A stretch of 64,000 nucleotides of DNA. Source: Pseudomonas sp. St316 (GTDB taxonomy: Bacteria > Pseudomonadota > Gammaproteobacteria > Pseudomonadales > Pseudomonadaceae). The translations under genes were made by a program, and so were the position numbers. Positions 29,827 to 42,159 of the stretch are shown piece after piece. The notes below the pieces were generated by a model. The model was not told the DNA's origin. It did no database searches and worked only from the letters and a program-made list of their open reading frames with translations. The stretch is taken from contig NZ_AP021901.1 in NCBI RefSeq assembly GCF_018325905.1, positions 1,240,001 through 1,304,000 of the forward strand, given 5' to 3'. The first letter of the stretch is position 1, and each line of letters opens with the position of its first letter.

Positions 29827-29912
29827 TGTGGGAGCAAGGCTTGCCCGCGACACGGGCGATGCGATCTTCCTGAAACCGAGTCGCCTTAATCGCGGGCAAG
29901 CCTGGCTCCCAC
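29827..29912. repeat. Diverged REP doublet after hupN
   Basis: Two inverted REPs of a variant type (GCAAGGCTTGCCCGCGA and its inverse) lie between hupN and the rlmF stop. They directly abut a truncated class-2 start (TGTGGCGAGGG) at 29813-29823. Confidence 0.85.
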
Positions 29913-30938
29913 TCAGTCCTTGCGAACCCAACGCGACTGGCGCCAAGCCTGTTGCTGCGCCTCGGTCTGGAAGGTCCAGGCCACGAAACGACTCTGCTTC
30001 TGGCCCTGGGACATCTCCACCACCTGGCTGTGCAGCGCACCGGCCCTTTTCAGCGCGGCTTGGATCGCCGGCAGGTTCGACGCCTTTGACACCAGGGTGC
30101 TGAACCACAGCACTTGTCCGGCCAGCTGCGCGCTTTCGCCGATCAGTTGCGTCACGAACCGGGCTTCCCCACCCTCGCACCACAACTCCGCAGCCTGACC
30201 GCCGAAATTCAGCACCGGCAGCTTGCGTTTCGGATCGGCCTTGCCCAGTGCCCGCCACTTGCGCTGGCTGCCCTTGGTGGCTTCCTCCAGGGAGGCATGG
30301 AACGGAGGGTTGCACATCGTCAGGTCGAACCGTTCGCCGTCCTCCAGCAGGCCCAGGAGAATCTGCTTGCGGTTGGCTTGCTGGCGCAACTGGATGGCTT
30401 TGTTCAACCCATTGGACTGGACGATGGCCTTGGCCGAGGCGATGGCCGTCGGGTCGATCTCCGAACCGAGGAAGTGCCAGCGGTAGTCACTGTAGCCGAT
30501 CAACGGATAGACACAGTTGGCGCCGGTGCCAATGTCCAGCACCTTGACCGCCGCCCCGCGGGGGATTTCACCGGCGTTGTGGCTGGCGAGCAAATCGGCG
30601 AGGAAGTGTACATAGTCCGCCCGGCCTGGCACCGGCGGGCACAGGTAGTCGGCCGGGATATCCCAGTGGGCGATGCCATAGAAAGCTTTGAGCAACGCCC
30701 GATTGAACACTCGCACGGCTGCGGGGCTGGCAAAGTCGATGCTTTCCTTGCCGTAGGGGTTGATGATCACGAACTTCGCCAGTTCCGGCGTGCTCTTGAT
30801 CAGCGCGGGGAAGTCGTAGCGGCCCTGGTGGCGGTTGCGCGGATGCAAGCTGGCCTTCTCACGCGGTGCCACGGCTTTGGCCTGCGGGGTGGACTTGGGC
30901 TTCTGGCGGGCAGGTTTAGGTGTGCGGGGGGCGGTCAT
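29913..30938 (-). CDS. rlmF: 23S rRNA (adenine-1618-N6)-methyltransferase RlmF
   Basis: SAM-dependent methyltransferase that modifies A1618 of 23S rRNA. A basic, proline-rich N-terminal tail is followed by RDFPALI-like [18 protein letters not shown], the SAM motif [16 protein letters not shown] and the N6-adenine catalytic motif NPPFH. At 341 aa it is of normal length. It stands alone between hupN and valS, flanked by REP doublets on both sides. Confidence 0.93.
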   Translation of the reverse strand: MTAPRTPKPARQKPKSTPQAKAVAPREKASLHPRNRHQGRYDFPALIKSTPELAKFVIINPYGKESIDFASPAAVRVFNRALLKAFYGIAHWDIPADYLCPPVPGRADYVHFLADLLASHNAGEIPRGAAVKVLDIGTGANCVYPLIGYSDYRWHFLGSEIDPTAIASAKAIVQSNGLNKAIQLRQQANRKQILLGLLEDGERFDLTMCNPPFHASLEEATKGSQRKWRALGKADPKRKLPVLNFGGQAAELWCEGGEARFVTQLIGESAQLAGQVLWFSTLVSKASNLPAIQAALKRAGALHSQVVEMSQGQKQSRFVAWTFQTEAQQQAWRQSRWVRKD

Positions 30939-31022
30939 GGGCGAGTCGATTCGGGGGAGGGTTCAAAAAGTGGCGGACATTGTCCCACATCCAGCCCAGT
31001 CTGGATGACTGCGCGGTTTAAA

Positions 31023-31112
31023 TGTGGGAGCGAGCTTGCTCGCGATGACGGCGGTACATTCCACAGTGATGCAAGCTGACCCACTGCTATCGCGAGCAAG
31101 CTCGCTCCCACA
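31023..31112. repeat. REP doublet between valS and rlmF
   Basis: An inverted pair of near-consensus class-1 REPs lies between the valS terminator and the rlmF start. Confidence 0.92.
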
Positions 31113-31148
31113 AGGGATCTTCACTGTTTGGAAAAAAGTGCCAGGCAT

Positions 31149-31180
31149 AAAAAAGGAGGTCCAATAGGACCTCCCTTTTC
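31149..31180 (-). terminator. Terminator of valS
   Basis: The arms GGAGGTCC and GGACCTCC around a 4-base loop are followed on the minus strand by six T residues, 15 bp after the valS stop. Confidence 0.9.
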
Positions 31181-31194
31181 ATTGCGAATCGCCG

Positions 31195-34041
31195 TTACAG
31201 GCTGGAGATCCGCCCATGCTGCTCGGCCAGCTTGCCCAAGGCCTGCTGTGCCTCGGCCAGTTTGGCCCGTTCCTTCTCGATGACTTCGGCCGGCGCCTTG
31301 TCGACGAAGCCGGCGTTGGACAGCTTGCCGCCGACCCGCTGCACTTCGCCTTTGAGGCGCAGGATTTCCTTGTCCAGGCGCGCCAGTTCCGCAGCCTTGT
31401 CGATCAGGCCCGCCATTGGCACCAGCACTTCCATCTCGCCGACCAGGGCGGTGGCCGACAGCGGTGCTTCTTCGCCGGCCGCCAGGACCGTCACCGATTC
31501 AAGCTTCGCCAGTTTCTTGAGCAGCGCCTCGTTTTCGTTGAGGCGGCGCAGGTCTTCGGTGCTGGCGTTCTTCAGGAACAGGGCCAGTGGCTTGCCCGGA
31601 CCGATGTTCATTTCGGCACGGATGTTACGCAGGCCCAGCATGAAGGTCTTGAGCCATTCGATGTCGTCTTCGGCCGCTGGATCGATGCGGCTTTCGTTGG
31701 CCACCGGCCAAGGTTGCAGCATGATCGTCTTGCCTTGGGCGCCTGCCAGCGGTGCGATGCGCTGCCAGATTTCCTCGGTGATGAACGGCATGAACGGATG
31801 CGCCAGGCGCAGCGCCACTTCCAGCACGCGCACCAGGGTGCGACGGGTGCCGCGTTGGCGTTCGACCGGTGCGTTTTCGTCCCACAGCACAGGCTTGGAC
31901 AGCTCCAGGTACCAGTCGCAATACTGGTTCCAGATGAATTCGTACAAGGCTTGTGCGGCCAGGTCGAAACGGAACTGGTCCAGTTGGCGAGTCACTTCGG
32001 CTTCGGTGCGTTGCAACTGGGAAATGATCCAGCGATCGGCCAGGGTCAGTTCAAAGGCTTCGCCGTTCTGGCCGCAGTCTTCGCCTTTATCCAGCACGTA
32101 GCGCGCGGCGTTCCAGATCTTGTTGCAGAAGTTGCGATAGCCTTCGACGCGGCCCATGTCGAACTTGATGTCGCGACCGGTGGATGCCAGCGAGCAGAAG
32201 GTGAAGCGCAGGGCGTCGGTGCCGTAGCTGGCGATGCCCTCGGCGAATTCTTCGCGGGTGGCTTTCTCGATCTTCTTCGCCAATTTGGGCTGCATCAGGC
32301 CTGAGGTGCGTTTTTGCACCAGGGTTTCCAGGTCGATGCCGTCGATGATGTCCAGCGGGTCGAGGACGTTGCCCTTGGACTTGGACATCTTCTGGCCCTG
32401 GCCGTCGCGCACCAGGCCATGGACGTAGACGGTCTTGAACGGTACCTGTGGCGTGCCGTCCTCGTTTTTCATCAAGTGCATGGTCATCATGATCATCCGG
32501 GCGACCCAGAAGAAAATGATGTCGAAGCCGGTGACCAGCACGTCGGTGGAGTGGAATTTCTTCAGGAACTCGGTCTGTTGCGGCCAGCCCAGGGTGGAGA
32601 AGGTCCACAGGCCCGAGCTGAACCAGGTGTCGAGTACGTCGTTGTCCTGTTGCAGCGCCACGTCCGGGCCGAGGTTGTGCTTGGCGCGGACTTCGGCTTC
32701 ATCACGGCCAACATAGACCTTGCCCGACTCGTCGTACCAGGCCGGGATGCGATGGCCCCACCACAGTTGACGGCTGATGCACCAATCCTGGATGTCACGC
32801 ATCCACGAGAAGTACATGTTTTCGTATTGCTTGGGCACGAACTGGATGCGGCCGTCTTCCACGGCGGCAATCGCCGGCTCCGCCAGCGGCTTGGTGGACA
32901 CGTACCACTGGTCGGTCAGCCACGGTTCGATGATGGTGCCGGAGCGGTCGCCTTTCGGGACTTTCAGGGCGTGATCGTCGACGCTGACCAGCAGGCCGGC
33001 GGCCTCGAACGCCGCGACGATTTGCTTGCGTGCTTCGAAGCGGTCCAGGCCGGCGTATTGCGCCGGGATCTGGGCGTCGACGCTTTCGTTCAGCGTGCCG
33101 TCGAGGTTGAATGCCTGGGCAGCCGGCAATACGTTGGCGTTCTTGTCGAAGATGTTCAGCAGCGGCAGATTGTGGCGCTTGCCGACTTCGTAGTCGTTGA
33201 AATCGTGGGCCGGAGTGATTTTCACGCAGCCGGTGCCGAATTCGGGGTCGCAGTAGTCGTCGCCGATGATCGGGATGCGACGGCCAACCAGGGGCAGTTC
33301 GACGAACTTGCCGATCAGTGCCTGGTAGCGTTCATCGTTCGGGTTCACCGCCACGGCGGAGTCGCCCAGCATGGTTTCCGGGCGCGTGGTGGCGACGATC
33401 AGGTAATCCTTGCCATCGGCGGTCTTGGCGCCGTCGGCCAGGGGGTATTTCAGGTTCCACAGGAAACCTTTCTCGTCGTGGTTTTCCACTTCGAGGTCGG
33501 AAATGGCCGTGTGCAACTTGGTGTCCCAGTTGACCAGGCGCTTGCCGCGATAGATCAGCCCGTCTTCATGCAGGCGCACGAAGGCTTCCTTCACTGCTTC
33601 CGAAAGCCCGTCGTCCATGGTGAAGCGCTCGCGGCTCCAGTCCACGGACGAGCCGAGGCGACGGATCTGGCGGCTGATGTTGCCACCGGACTCGTCTTTC
33701 CATTCCCAGACTTTCTCGAGGAATTTCTCGCGACCCAGGTCATGGCGATTCTGGCCCTGGGCTTCGAGGCGACGTTCCACCAGCATTTGCGTGGCGATAC
33801 CGGCGTGGTCGGTCCCTGGCTGCCACAAGGTGTTGCGACCTTGCATGCGGCGAAAACGGATCAGCGCGTCCATGATCGCATTGTTGAAACCGTGGCCCAT
33901 GTGCAGGCTGCCGGTGACGTTTGGCGGTGGGATCATGATGGTGTAGGAATCGCCCGCGCCTTGCGGAGCGAAATAATTCTCGGACTCCCAGGTGTTGTAC
34001 CAGGAAGTTTCAATGGCGTGCGGCTGGTAGGTCTTATCCAT
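31195..34041 (-). CDS. valS: Valyl-tRNA synthetase
   Basis: Class I synthetase that charges tRNA-Val and edits mischarged threonine. It shows the HIGH-type motif HMGH at 47-50 ([13 protein letters not shown]), a long CP1 editing domain (about 190-350), the KMSKS motif near residue 555 ([14 protein letters not shown]), the anticodon-binding domain, and a C-terminal coiled coil ([24 protein letters not shown]). The length of 948 aa is normal. It is the last gene of a cluster with holC and pepA upstream on the same strand. Confidence 0.98.
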   Translation of the reverse strand: MDKTYQPHAIETSWYNTWESENYFAPQGAGDSYTIMIPPPNVTGSLHMGHGFNNAIMDALIRFRRMQGRNTLWQPGTDHAGIATQMLVERRLEAQGQNRHDLGREKFLEKVWEWKDESGGNISRQIRRLGSSVDWSRERFTMDDGLSEAVKEAFVRLHEDGLIYRGKRLVNWDTKLHTAISDLEVENHDEKGFLWNLKYPLADGAKTADGKDYLIVATTRPETMLGDSAVAVNPNDERYQALIGKFVELPLVGRRIPIIGDDYCDPEFGTGCVKITPAHDFNDYEVGKRHNLPLLNIFDKNANVLPAAQAFNLDGTLNESVDAQIPAQYAGLDRFEARKQIVAAFEAAGLLVSVDDHALKVPKGDRSGTIIEPWLTDQWYVSTKPLAEPAIAAVEDGRIQFVPKQYENMYFSWMRDIQDWCISRQLWWGHRIPAWYDESGKVYVGRDEAEVRAKHNLGPDVALQQDNDVLDTWFSSGLWTFSTLGWPQQTEFLKKFHSTDVLVTGFDIIFFWVARMIMMTMHLMKNEDGTPQVPFKTVYVHGLVRDGQGQKMSKSKGNVLDPLDIIDGIDLETLVQKRTSGLMQPKLAKKIEKATREEFAEGIASYGTDALRFTFCSLASTGRDIKFDMGRVEGYRNFCNKIWNAARYVLDKGEDCGQNGEAFELTLADRWIISQLQRTEAEVTRQLDQFRFDLAAQALYEFIWNQYCDWYLELSKPVLWDENAPVERQRGTRRTLVRVLEVALRLAHPFMPFITEEIWQRIAPLAGAQGKTIMLQPWPVANESRIDPAAEDDIEWLKTFMLGLRNIRAEMNIGPGKPLALFLKNASTEDLRRLNENEALLKKLAKLESVTVLAAGEEAPLSATALVGEMEVLVPMAGLIDKAAELARLDKEILRLKGEVQRVGGKLSNAGFVDKAPAEVIEKERAKLAEAQQALGKLAEQHGRISSL

Positions 34042-34160
34042 GCGCGGCGGGACCCTATTGGCATTTATTCAGGAAAAGCCGGGAAGTATAGCGGGCGGGG
34101 CGGGTGCAAGCCACAGGCTGCGAGCAGCAAGTCGGGCCTATGTGTGGGTATTGAGAACCC

Positions 34161-34248
34161 TGTGGGAGCGAGCTTGCTCGCGATAGCGGCGGTTCAGCCT
34201 GCACTGATAGTGGATGTGCCGGCCCCATCGCGAGCAAGCTCGCACACA
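34161..34248. repeat. REP doublet with a damaged right arm upstream of valS
   Basis: The left REP (34161-34186) is consensus. The right REP lacks the bases TCCC of its GCTCGCTCCCACA end and reads GCTCGCACACA, so the outer stem can no longer pair fully. Confidence 0.88.
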
Positions 34249-34277
34249 GGGTGTCCGGCGATCAGCAGATCGGTGGG

Positions 34278-34643
34278 TTACTCGTACTGGCTCAGCAGCC
34301 GCTCCATCCTTGCATCCAGGCGGCGCTTGATCTCGGTCTCGATGTGCGGGGCGAAGTCGTCGATGACGTCTTGCAGGATCAGTTGTGCGGCGGCGCGCAG
34401 TTCGCTGTCCAGGTGCAGCAGGGCGTCGGGACCCTTGGGCTCGACCTTGGCGGCGGGCTCGGGATCGGGTTGGCCGTTGATCGGGTCGAACAGCAGGGGA
34501 ATCTGTTCGTCATGCACCGGCTCGTGCACGACCGTGTCGGTCAGCAGCGGTGGTTGCAGGTTGTCGTCGCCGAGCAGTTGGCGGATCGACTCGAGGTCAT
34601 CCAGCAGGTGCGCAGGCTTTTGTGGCGGTTTTGGAGTGTCCAT
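34278..34643 (-). CDS. Conserved hypothetical protein between holC and valS
   Basis: A 121-aa acidic, proline-rich protein with no recognised domain. It is mostly hydrophilic, with a C-terminal helix-rich stretch (LRAAAQLILQDVIDDFAPHIE followed by a basic segment ending MERLLSQYE). There is no signal peptide or membrane segment. It begins 8 bp after the holC stop and is therefore probably co-transcribed with it. I recall similar small genes at this place in other Pseudomonas, but no function. Confidence 0.75.
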   Translation of the reverse strand: MDTPKPPQKPAHLLDDLESIRQLLGDDNLQPPLLTDTVVHEPVHDEQIPLLFDPINGQPDPEPAAKVEPKGPDALLHLDSELRAAAQLILQDVIDDFAPHIETEIKRRLDARMERLLSQYE

Positions 34644-34651
34644 CGTAGGGC

Positions 34652-35080
34652 TCAGAGTCGCTGTAAACGGTGGTCTTGCAGAGGATAGCCCTGTTCGCGG
34701 TAGAAACGGAAACTCTCCCGCGCGGCTTGTCGGATGGCTGGGTCTTCGACCACCACTTCTGCCACACGGGCGAAGCGCTGGGCAAAGGCCGGTACTTTCA
34801 GGTCGAGGTTGACCAGCAGGTCCTGGTGCTGGCCGCAGTCATCTCCCAGCCCCAGCACGATCAACCCCTCGGGTTCGTTTTCGGCTGGGCCGTGGGGCAC
34901 GAAGCTCTCGCCCTTGAAAGCCCACAGGCGTGCGTCAAGGTCCTCGCGCTGGGCGGCATCGCTGCAATGCAGATAGATGCTGTGCCCCATGCGCCAGGCC
35001 TTTTCAACGAGCTTGCAGGCGAAATCCAGCCGCGCCGAAGGATCGGCGCTGGGCAGGATATAGAAATCGACTTTGGTCAT
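34652..35080 (-). CDS. holC: DNA polymerase III chi subunit
   Basis: Clamp-loader accessory subunit that links the gamma complex to single-strand DNA binding protein. It begins MTKVDFYILPSADPSARLDFACKLVEKAWRMGHSIYLHCSD, the HolC pattern, with LWAFKGESFVPHG in the middle. At 142 aa it is normal. It lies 60 bp downstream of pepA, the usual pepA-holC-valS arrangement. Confidence 0.95.
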   Translation of the reverse strand: MTKVDFYILPSADPSARLDFACKLVEKAWRMGHSIYLHCSDAAQREDLDARLWAFKGESFVPHGPAENEPEGLIVLGLGDDCGQHQDLLVNLDLKVPAFAQRFARVAEVVVEDPAIRQAARESFRFYREQGYPLQDHRLQRL

Positions 35081-35140
35081 TGCGGTTCCTGAGCCGTCGA
35101 TGACGCCACCCGAAGGCGACGTCCGCGACGGTCATCGGTG

Positions 35141-36944
<1,804 letters not shown>

Positions 36945-38066
36945 TTGATCGTCTTTCGTTATCTATCCCGCGAAGTCCTGCTGACCCTGAGCGCCGTCAG
37001 CGCCGTGCTGCTGGTCATCATCATGAGCGGGCGCTTCATCAAATACCTCGCCCAGGCGGCCTCCGGCGCCCTGGACCCGGGCTCGTTGTTCCTGATCATG
37101 GGGTTCCGCCTGCCGGGCTTCCTGCAACTGATCCTGCCGCTGGGGTTGTTCCTCGGCATCCTGCTGGCTTACGGGCGCTTGTACCTGGACAGCGAGATGA
37201 CCGTGCTGTCGGCCACCGGCATGAGCCAGCAACGCCTGTTCCGCATCACGCTTTTCCCGGCCGCGCTGGTTGCGCTGATGGTGGCGTGGCTGAGCCTGAG
37301 CCTGTCGCCCCAGGGCGCCAACCAGTTCCAATTGCTGATCAACCAGCAGGACGCGATGACCGAATTCGACACGTTGGTGCCGGGGCGTTTCCAGGCGCTG
37401 CGCGACGGGACGCGGGTCACCTACACCGAACAGCTGTCGGAAGACCGGGTCGACCTGGGCGGTGTCTTCATTACGCAAAAAAACTTGTCTTCGGACACCA
37501 AGAAGGACCGTGGCATTTCCGTGCTGGTGGCCGAGAAGGGGCGCCAGGAAATCAGCCCCGAAGGCAATCGCTACCTGATCCTGAAAAACGGCTATCGCTA
37601 TGACGGCAAGCCCGGGCAGGCTGATTACCGGGCCATCAAGTACGACACCTATGGCGTGCTGCTGCCCAAGCCGGAAGTCAGCGAAGAAGTCACCGACCGC
37701 GACGCAATGCCCACCGCCAGTCTGCTGGGCAGCAATGACATCCGTGCCCGCACCGAGCTGCAGTGGCGCCTGTCGCTGCCGCTGCTGGTGTTCATCGTGA
37801 CCCTCATGGCGGTCCCGCTGGCGCGGGTTAACCCACGCCAGGGCCGTTTCCTCAAGTTGCTGCCGGCGATTCTCCTGTACATGGCTTACCTGACTATCCT
37901 GATTTCCGCCCGCAGTGCCCTGGAGAAAGGCAAGATCCCGCCCGCGTTGGGCCTGTGGTGGGTGCACGGAATTTTCCTGGTCATCGGCCTGGGGCTGCTC
38001 TATTGGGAGCCTTTGCGCCTGAAGCTGGCCAGTCGTCGCAGCGCGCTGGAGGTGGCCCGTGGTTAA
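36945..38066 (+). CDS. lptF: LPS export permease LptF
   Basis: Inner-membrane subunit of the LptB2FG ABC exporter that extracts LPS and passes it to LptC. Three N-terminal helices (about residues 10-120), a periplasmic beta-jellyroll domain (about 130-265) and three C-terminal helices fit the family. The start is TTG 36945 (M-IVFRYLSREVLLTLSAV), with TGGAG nine bases upstream; the open frame continues 40 codons further but without similarity. It overlaps lptG by 8 bp. 373 aa. Confidence 0.95.
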   Translation: MIVFRYLSREVLLTLSAVSAVLLVIIMSGRFIKYLAQAASGALDPGSLFLIMGFRLPGFLQLILPLGLFLGILLAYGRLYLDSEMTVLSATGMSQQRLFRITLFPAALVALMVAWLSLSLSPQGANQFQLLINQQDAMTEFDTLVPGRFQALRDGTRVTYTEQLSEDRVDLGGVFITQKNLSSDTKKDRGISVLVAEKGRQEISPEGNRYLILKNGYRYDGKPGQADYRAIKYDTYGVLLPKPEVSEEVTDRDAMPTASLLGSNDIRARTELQWRLSLPLLVFIVTLMAVPLARVNPRQGRFLKLLPAILLYMAYLTILISARSALEKGKIPPALGLWWVHGIFLVIGLGLLYWEPLRLKLASRRSALEVARG

Positions 38067-39120
38067 ACTCGACCGCTACATCGGCAGCAGCGTGTTCATG
38101 GCGATCCTTGCGGTACTGGGGATCATCCTTGGCCTGGCGACCCTGTTCGCCTTCATCGACGAGATGAGCGACGTCAGTGACACCTATACCCTGGCAGACG
38201 TGGCGAGCTACGTACTGCTGACCGCTCCGCGCCGGCTCTACGACATGCTGCCGATGGCTGCGCTGATCGGCTGCCTGATCGGCCTGGGCAGCCTGGCCAG
38301 CAACAGCGAACTGACCATCATGCGCGCCGCCGGCGTGTCCATCGGTCGGATCGTCTGGGCGGTGATGAAGCCGATGCTGGTGCTGATGCTGGTGGGTGTG
38401 CTGATCGGCGAATACATCGCTCCGGCCACCGAAAATACCGCCCAGGCCAATCGCTCCCTGGCCCAGGGTGGCGGTGATGCGCAAAGCGCCAAGCACGGCC
38501 TGTGGCACCGTCAGGGCGACGAGTTTATCCACATCAACTCCGTCCAGCCCAACGGCATCCTCTATGGCGTGACCCGCTATCGTTTCGACGACCAACGGCA
38601 CATGCTCTCGTCGAGCTTTGCCAAGCGCGCCAATTTTGCCGAGGATCACTGGCAATTGAGCGATGTCACCACCACCCTGTTCCATGACAAACGCACCGAA
38701 GTGGTCGCCGCCCCGCAAGAGCGTTGGGACGTGTCGATCAGCCCACAGTTGCTCAGCACCGTGGTGATGGCGCCGGAGTCCCTGTCGATTACCGGTTTGT
38801 GGGGCTATATCCACTACCTGGCAGACCAGGGCCTGAACAACGGTCGCTATTGGCTGGCTTTTTGGGTCAAGGTGTTGCAACCGTTGGTCACCGCCGCCTT
38901 GGTGTTGATGGCGATTTCCTTCATTTTCGGCCCGCTGCGTTCGGTGACCCTGGGTCAACGGGTGTTTACCGGCGTGCTGGTGGGCTTCACTTTCCGTATT
39001 GCCCAGGATTTGCTGGGGCCGTCGAGCCTGGTGTTTGGCTTCTCGCCGCTGTTTGCGGTGCTGGTGCCGGCCGGTGTCTGTGCGTTGGCTGGGCTCTGGT
39101 TGTTGCGCCGCGCGGGTTGA
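38059..39120 (+). CDS. lptG: LPS export permease LptG
   Basis: Second transmembrane subunit of the LptB2FG LPS exporter. It begins (GTG start) VKLDRYIGSSVFMAILAVLGIILGLATLFAFIDEM, with helices near residues 12-35, 55-85, 95-120 and three in the C-terminal third, and a periplasmic jellyroll domain between. At 353 aa it is normal. The start lies inside the end of lptF, implying translational coupling. Confidence 0.95.
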   Translation: MVKLDRYIGSSVFMAILAVLGIILGLATLFAFIDEMSDVSDTYTLADVASYVLLTAPRRLYDMLPMAALIGCLIGLGSLASNSELTIMRAAGVSIGRIVWAVMKPMLVLMLVGVLIGEYIAPATENTAQANRSLAQGGGDAQSAKHGLWHRQGDEFIHINSVQPNGILYGVTRYRFDDQRHMLSSSFAKRANFAEDHWQLSDVTTTLFHDKRTEVVAAPQERWDVSISPQLLSTVVMAPESLSITGLWGYIHYLADQGLNNGRYWLAFWVKVLQPLVTAALVLMAISFIFGPLRSVTLGQRVFTGVLVGFTFRIAQDLLGPSSLVFGFSPLFAVLVPAGVCALAGLWLLRRAG

Positions 39121-39140
39121 ACTACGGCTGTAGAAGGGGC

Positions 39141-39241
39141 TGTGGGAGCAAGGCATGTGGGAGCAAAGCTTGCTCGCGACACAGGCGACGCGGTCTTTCA
39201 GAAACCGAGGTGGCCGTTTCGCGAGCAAGCTTTGCTCCCAC
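39141..39241. repeat. Composite REP doublet between lptG and lepA
   Basis: A truncated REP start (TGTGGGAGCAAGGC) runs directly into a second REP (from 39156), paired with an inverted copy ending at 39241. The core is the AAGCTTGCTCGCGA variant. Confidence 0.88.
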
Positions 39242-39316
39242 TTGCCCGGTGTATCAGGTACAATTCCCGGCTATTTTTCGGCGGGCTATGCCTGCAGCCT
39301 TTTTGAGTGTTGATCC

Positions 39317-41116
39317 GTGAGTGATTTGAGTCATATCCGCAATTTCTCCATCATCGCCCACATTGACCATGGCAAGTCGACGCTGGCCGATCGCTTCATC
39401 CAGATGTGCGGCGGCCTGGCCGAGCGTGAAATGGAAGCCCAGGTCCTGGACTCCATGGACCTGGAGCGTGAACGCGGGATCACCATCAAGGCCCACAGCG
39501 TTACCCTCTATTACAAGGCCCGCGACGGCGTCACCTACCAGCTGAACTTCATCGATACCCCGGGCCACGTCGACTTCACCTATGAGGTCAGCCGGTCGCT
39601 GGCGGCCTGTGAAGGTGCGCTGCTGGTGGTCGATGCTGGCCAGGGCGTCGAAGCCCAGTCGGTCGCCAACTGCTACACGGCCATCGAGCAGGGCCTGGAA
39701 GTCATGCCGGTGCTGAACAAGATCGACCTGCCCCAGGCCGATCCGGACCGCGTGAAGGAAGAAATCGAGAAGATCATCGGCATCGACGCCACCGACGCGG
39801 TCACCTGCAGCGCCAAGACCGGCCTGGGCGTGGACGAAGTGCTCGAACGCCTGGTCACCACCATTCCCGCGCCAACCGGCAACATCGAAGATCCGCTGCA
39901 AGCGTTGATCATCGACTCCTGGTTCGACAACTACCTGGGCGTGGTCTCCCTGGTTCGCGTGCGCCATGGCCGCGTGAAGAAGGGCGACAAGATCCTGGTC
40001 AAGTCCACCGGCAAGATCCACCTGGTGGACAGCGTCGGTGTATTCAATCCGAAACACTCCGCCACCGTTGACCTGAAGGCCGGTGAAGTGGGCTTCATCA
40101 TTGCCGGCATCAAGGACATCCACGGGGCGCCGGTCGGTGACACCCTGACCTTGAGCTCGACCCCCGACGTCGATGTGCTGCCAGGTTTCAAACGCATTCA
40201 GCCACAGGTCTATGCCGGCCTGTTCCCGGTCAGCTCCGACGACTTCGAGGATTTCCGCGAAGCCCTGCAAAAGCTGACCCTGAACGACTCGTCCCTGCAA
40301 TACACCCCGGAAAGCTCCGACGCCCTGGGCTTCGGCTTCCGTTGCGGGTTCCTGGGCATGCTGCACATGGAAATCATCCAGGAGCGCCTGGAGCGCGAGT
40401 ACGACCTGGACCTGATCACCACGGCGCCGACGGTTATTTTCGAGCTGCTGCTCAAGAGCGGCGAAACCATCTACGTCGACAACCCGTCCAAGCTGCCGGA
40501 CCTGTCGGCCATCGAAGACATGCGCGAGCCGATCGTGCGGGCCAACATCCTTGTGCCTCAGGAGCACCTGGGTAACGTCATTACCCTGTGCATCGAGAAA
40601 CGTGGTGTGCAGCACGACATGCTGTTCCTCGGCACGCAGGTCCAGGTGACCTACGACCTGCCGATGAACGAAGTGGTGCTGGACTTCTTCGATCGCCTCA
40701 AGTCCACCAGTCGCGGCTATGCTTCGCTGGACTACCATTTCGATCGTTACCAATCGGCTAATCTGGTGAAGCTGGATGTGCTGATCAACGGCGAGAAGGT
40801 CGATGCCCTGGCATTGATCGTGCACCGTGACAACGCGCACTACAAAGGTCGTGCGTTGACCGAGAAGATGAAGGAACTGATTCCGCGGCAGATGTTCGAT
40901 GTGGCAATCCAGGCCGCCATTGGCGGGCAGATTGTGGCGCGTACAACCGTCAAGGCGCTCAGAAAGAACGTATTGGCCAAATGCTACGGTGGCGACGTCA
41001 GCCGTAAGCGCAAGCTGTTGGAAAAGCAGAAGGCCGGTAAAAAACGCATGAAGCAGGTCGGTAACGTGGAAATTCCACAGGAAGCCTTCCTTGCGGTGCT
41101 CAGGTTGGATAGTTAG
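39317..41116 (+). CDS. lepA: Translation elongation factor 4 (LepA)
   Basis: Ribosome-associated translational GTPase. The G1 motif AHIDHGKST is near residues 14-22, followed by [14 protein letters not shown] and NKIDLPQAD; the LepA-specific C-terminal domain ends with [20 protein letters not shown]. 599 aa, full length, with a GTG start at 39317. First gene of the lepA-lepB-rnc-era-recO-pdxJ cluster; lepB starts 6 bp after its stop. Confidence 0.98.
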   Translation: MSDLSHIRNFSIIAHIDHGKSTLADRFIQMCGGLAEREMEAQVLDSMDLERERGITIKAHSVTLYYKARDGVTYQLNFIDTPGHVDFTYEVSRSLAACEGALLVVDAGQGVEAQSVANCYTAIEQGLEVMPVLNKIDLPQADPDRVKEEIEKIIGIDATDAVTCSAKTGLGVDEVLERLVTTIPAPTGNIEDPLQALIIDSWFDNYLGVVSLVRVRHGRVKKGDKILVKSTGKIHLVDSVGVFNPKHSATVDLKAGEVGFIIAGIKDIHGAPVGDTLTLSSTPDVDVLPGFKRIQPQVYAGLFPVSSDDFEDFREALQKLTLNDSSLQYTPESSDALGFGFRCGFLGMLHMEIIQERLEREYDLDLITTAPTVIFELLLKSGETIYVDNPSKLPDLSAIEDMREPIVRANILVPQEHLGNVITLCIEKRGVQHDMLFLGTQVQVTYDLPMNEVVLDFFDRLKSTSRGYASLDYHFDRYQSANLVKLDVLINGEKVDALALIVHRDNAHYKGRALTEKMKELIPRQMFDVAIQAAIGGQIVARTTVKALRKNVLAKCYGGDVSRKRKLLEKQKAGKKRMKQVGNVEIPQEAFLAVLRLDS

Positions 41117-41121
41117 GTCCT

Positions 41122-41976
41122 ATGTCGCTAAATTTCCCGCTGTTGCTGGTTATCGCCGTGTTTGTCTGCGGCCTGTTGGCGTTGCTTGATCTGTTGTTCC
41201 TGGCGCCCCGGCGTCGGGCGGCCATCGCCTCCTATCAGGGCAGCGTCAGCCAGCCTGATGGTGTGGTGATCGAAAAGCTGAACAAGGAACCGCTGCTGGT
41301 CGAATATGGCAAGTCGTTCTTCCCGGTGCTGTTCATCGTGCTGGTGCTGCGCTCGTTCCTGGTGGAACCGTTCCAGATCCCGTCCGGCTCGATGAAGCCG
41401 ACCCTGGACGTGGGCGACTTCATTCTGGTGAACAAGTTCTCCTACGGGATCCGCCTGCCGGTGATCGACAAGAAGGTCATCGAGGTGGGTGACCCGCAAC
41501 GCGGCGATGTCATGGTGTTCCGCTTCCCGAGCGACCCGAACGTCAACTACATCAAGCGAGTGGTCGGCCTGCCGGGCGACACGGTTCGCTACACTGCCGA
41601 CAAGCGCCTGTTCGTCAATGGCGAATCGGTGGCCGAACAGTTGCTCGGCTCCGAGCCGGGTACGCTGGGCAGTGCCGAGCTCTACCGGGAAAAACTCGGC
41701 GAGGCCGAGCACCTGATCCGCAAGGAGATGAGCCGCTACCGCGCTACACCGGACCATTCGTGGACCGTGCCGGCGGGGCACTACTTCATGATGGGCGACA
41801 ACCGCGACAACTCCAACGACAGCCGGTACTGGGATGATCCGAACATTCCCAAGGACCTGCTGGGCATGGTCCCGGACCGGAATATCGTCGGCAAGGCCTT
41901 TGCTGTCTGGATGAGCTGGCCGGAACCCAAACTCAGTCACCTGCCGAATTTCTCGCGGGTTGGCCTGATCAAGTAA
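41122..41976 (+). CDS. lepB: Signal peptidase I
   Basis: Inner-membrane serine-lysine protease that removes signal peptides from exported proteins. Two N-terminal helices (about residues 5-27 and 65-80) anchor a periplasmic catalytic domain with S90 in IPSGSMKPT and K145 in NYIKRVVGLPGD, plus the late GDNRDNSNDSRYW box. At 284 aa it is normal for Pseudomonas. It is tightly coupled to lepA. Confidence 0.97.
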   Translation: MSLNFPLLLVIAVFVCGLLALLDLLFLAPRRRAAIASYQGSVSQPDGVVIEKLNKEPLLVEYGKSFFPVLFIVLVLRSFLVEPFQIPSGSMKPTLDVGDFILVNKFSYGIRLPVIDKKVIEVGDPQRGDVMVFRFPSDPNVNYIKRVVGLPGDTVRYTADKRLFVNGESVAEQLLGSEPGTLGSAELYREKLGEAEHLIRKEMSRYRATPDHSWTVPAGHYFMMGDNRDNSNDSRYWDDPNIPKDLLGMVPDRNIVGKAFAVWMSWPEPKLSHLPNFSRVGLIK

Positions 41977-41983
41977 TCACACG

Positions 41984-42006
41984 CGGCGCTGTTGAACACA
42001 GCGCCG
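41984..42006 (+). promoter_or_regulatory. Hairpin after lepB
   Basis: The arms CGGCGCTGT and ACAGCGCCG, with loop TGAAC, lie 8 bp after lepB. A T-run is weak (CTTTTC some bases on), so it may be an attenuator or a processing site ahead of rnc. The segment TTGAACACAGCG in its 3' half is repeated at 42074-42085. Confidence 0.6.
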
Positions 42007-42159
42007 AATGCTTTTCTGGAGCCTGTGCAAGGTTGCCCGAAGGCATGAAGCCAACGATAGTCAGGACGTATTTTTGAACACAGCGTTAATTGTCCCAAGC
42101 CAACGGTGCCTTGCCACCGTGGCGGTGGAATCCAGCCACGAACTCAGCGTGGGTAAACC

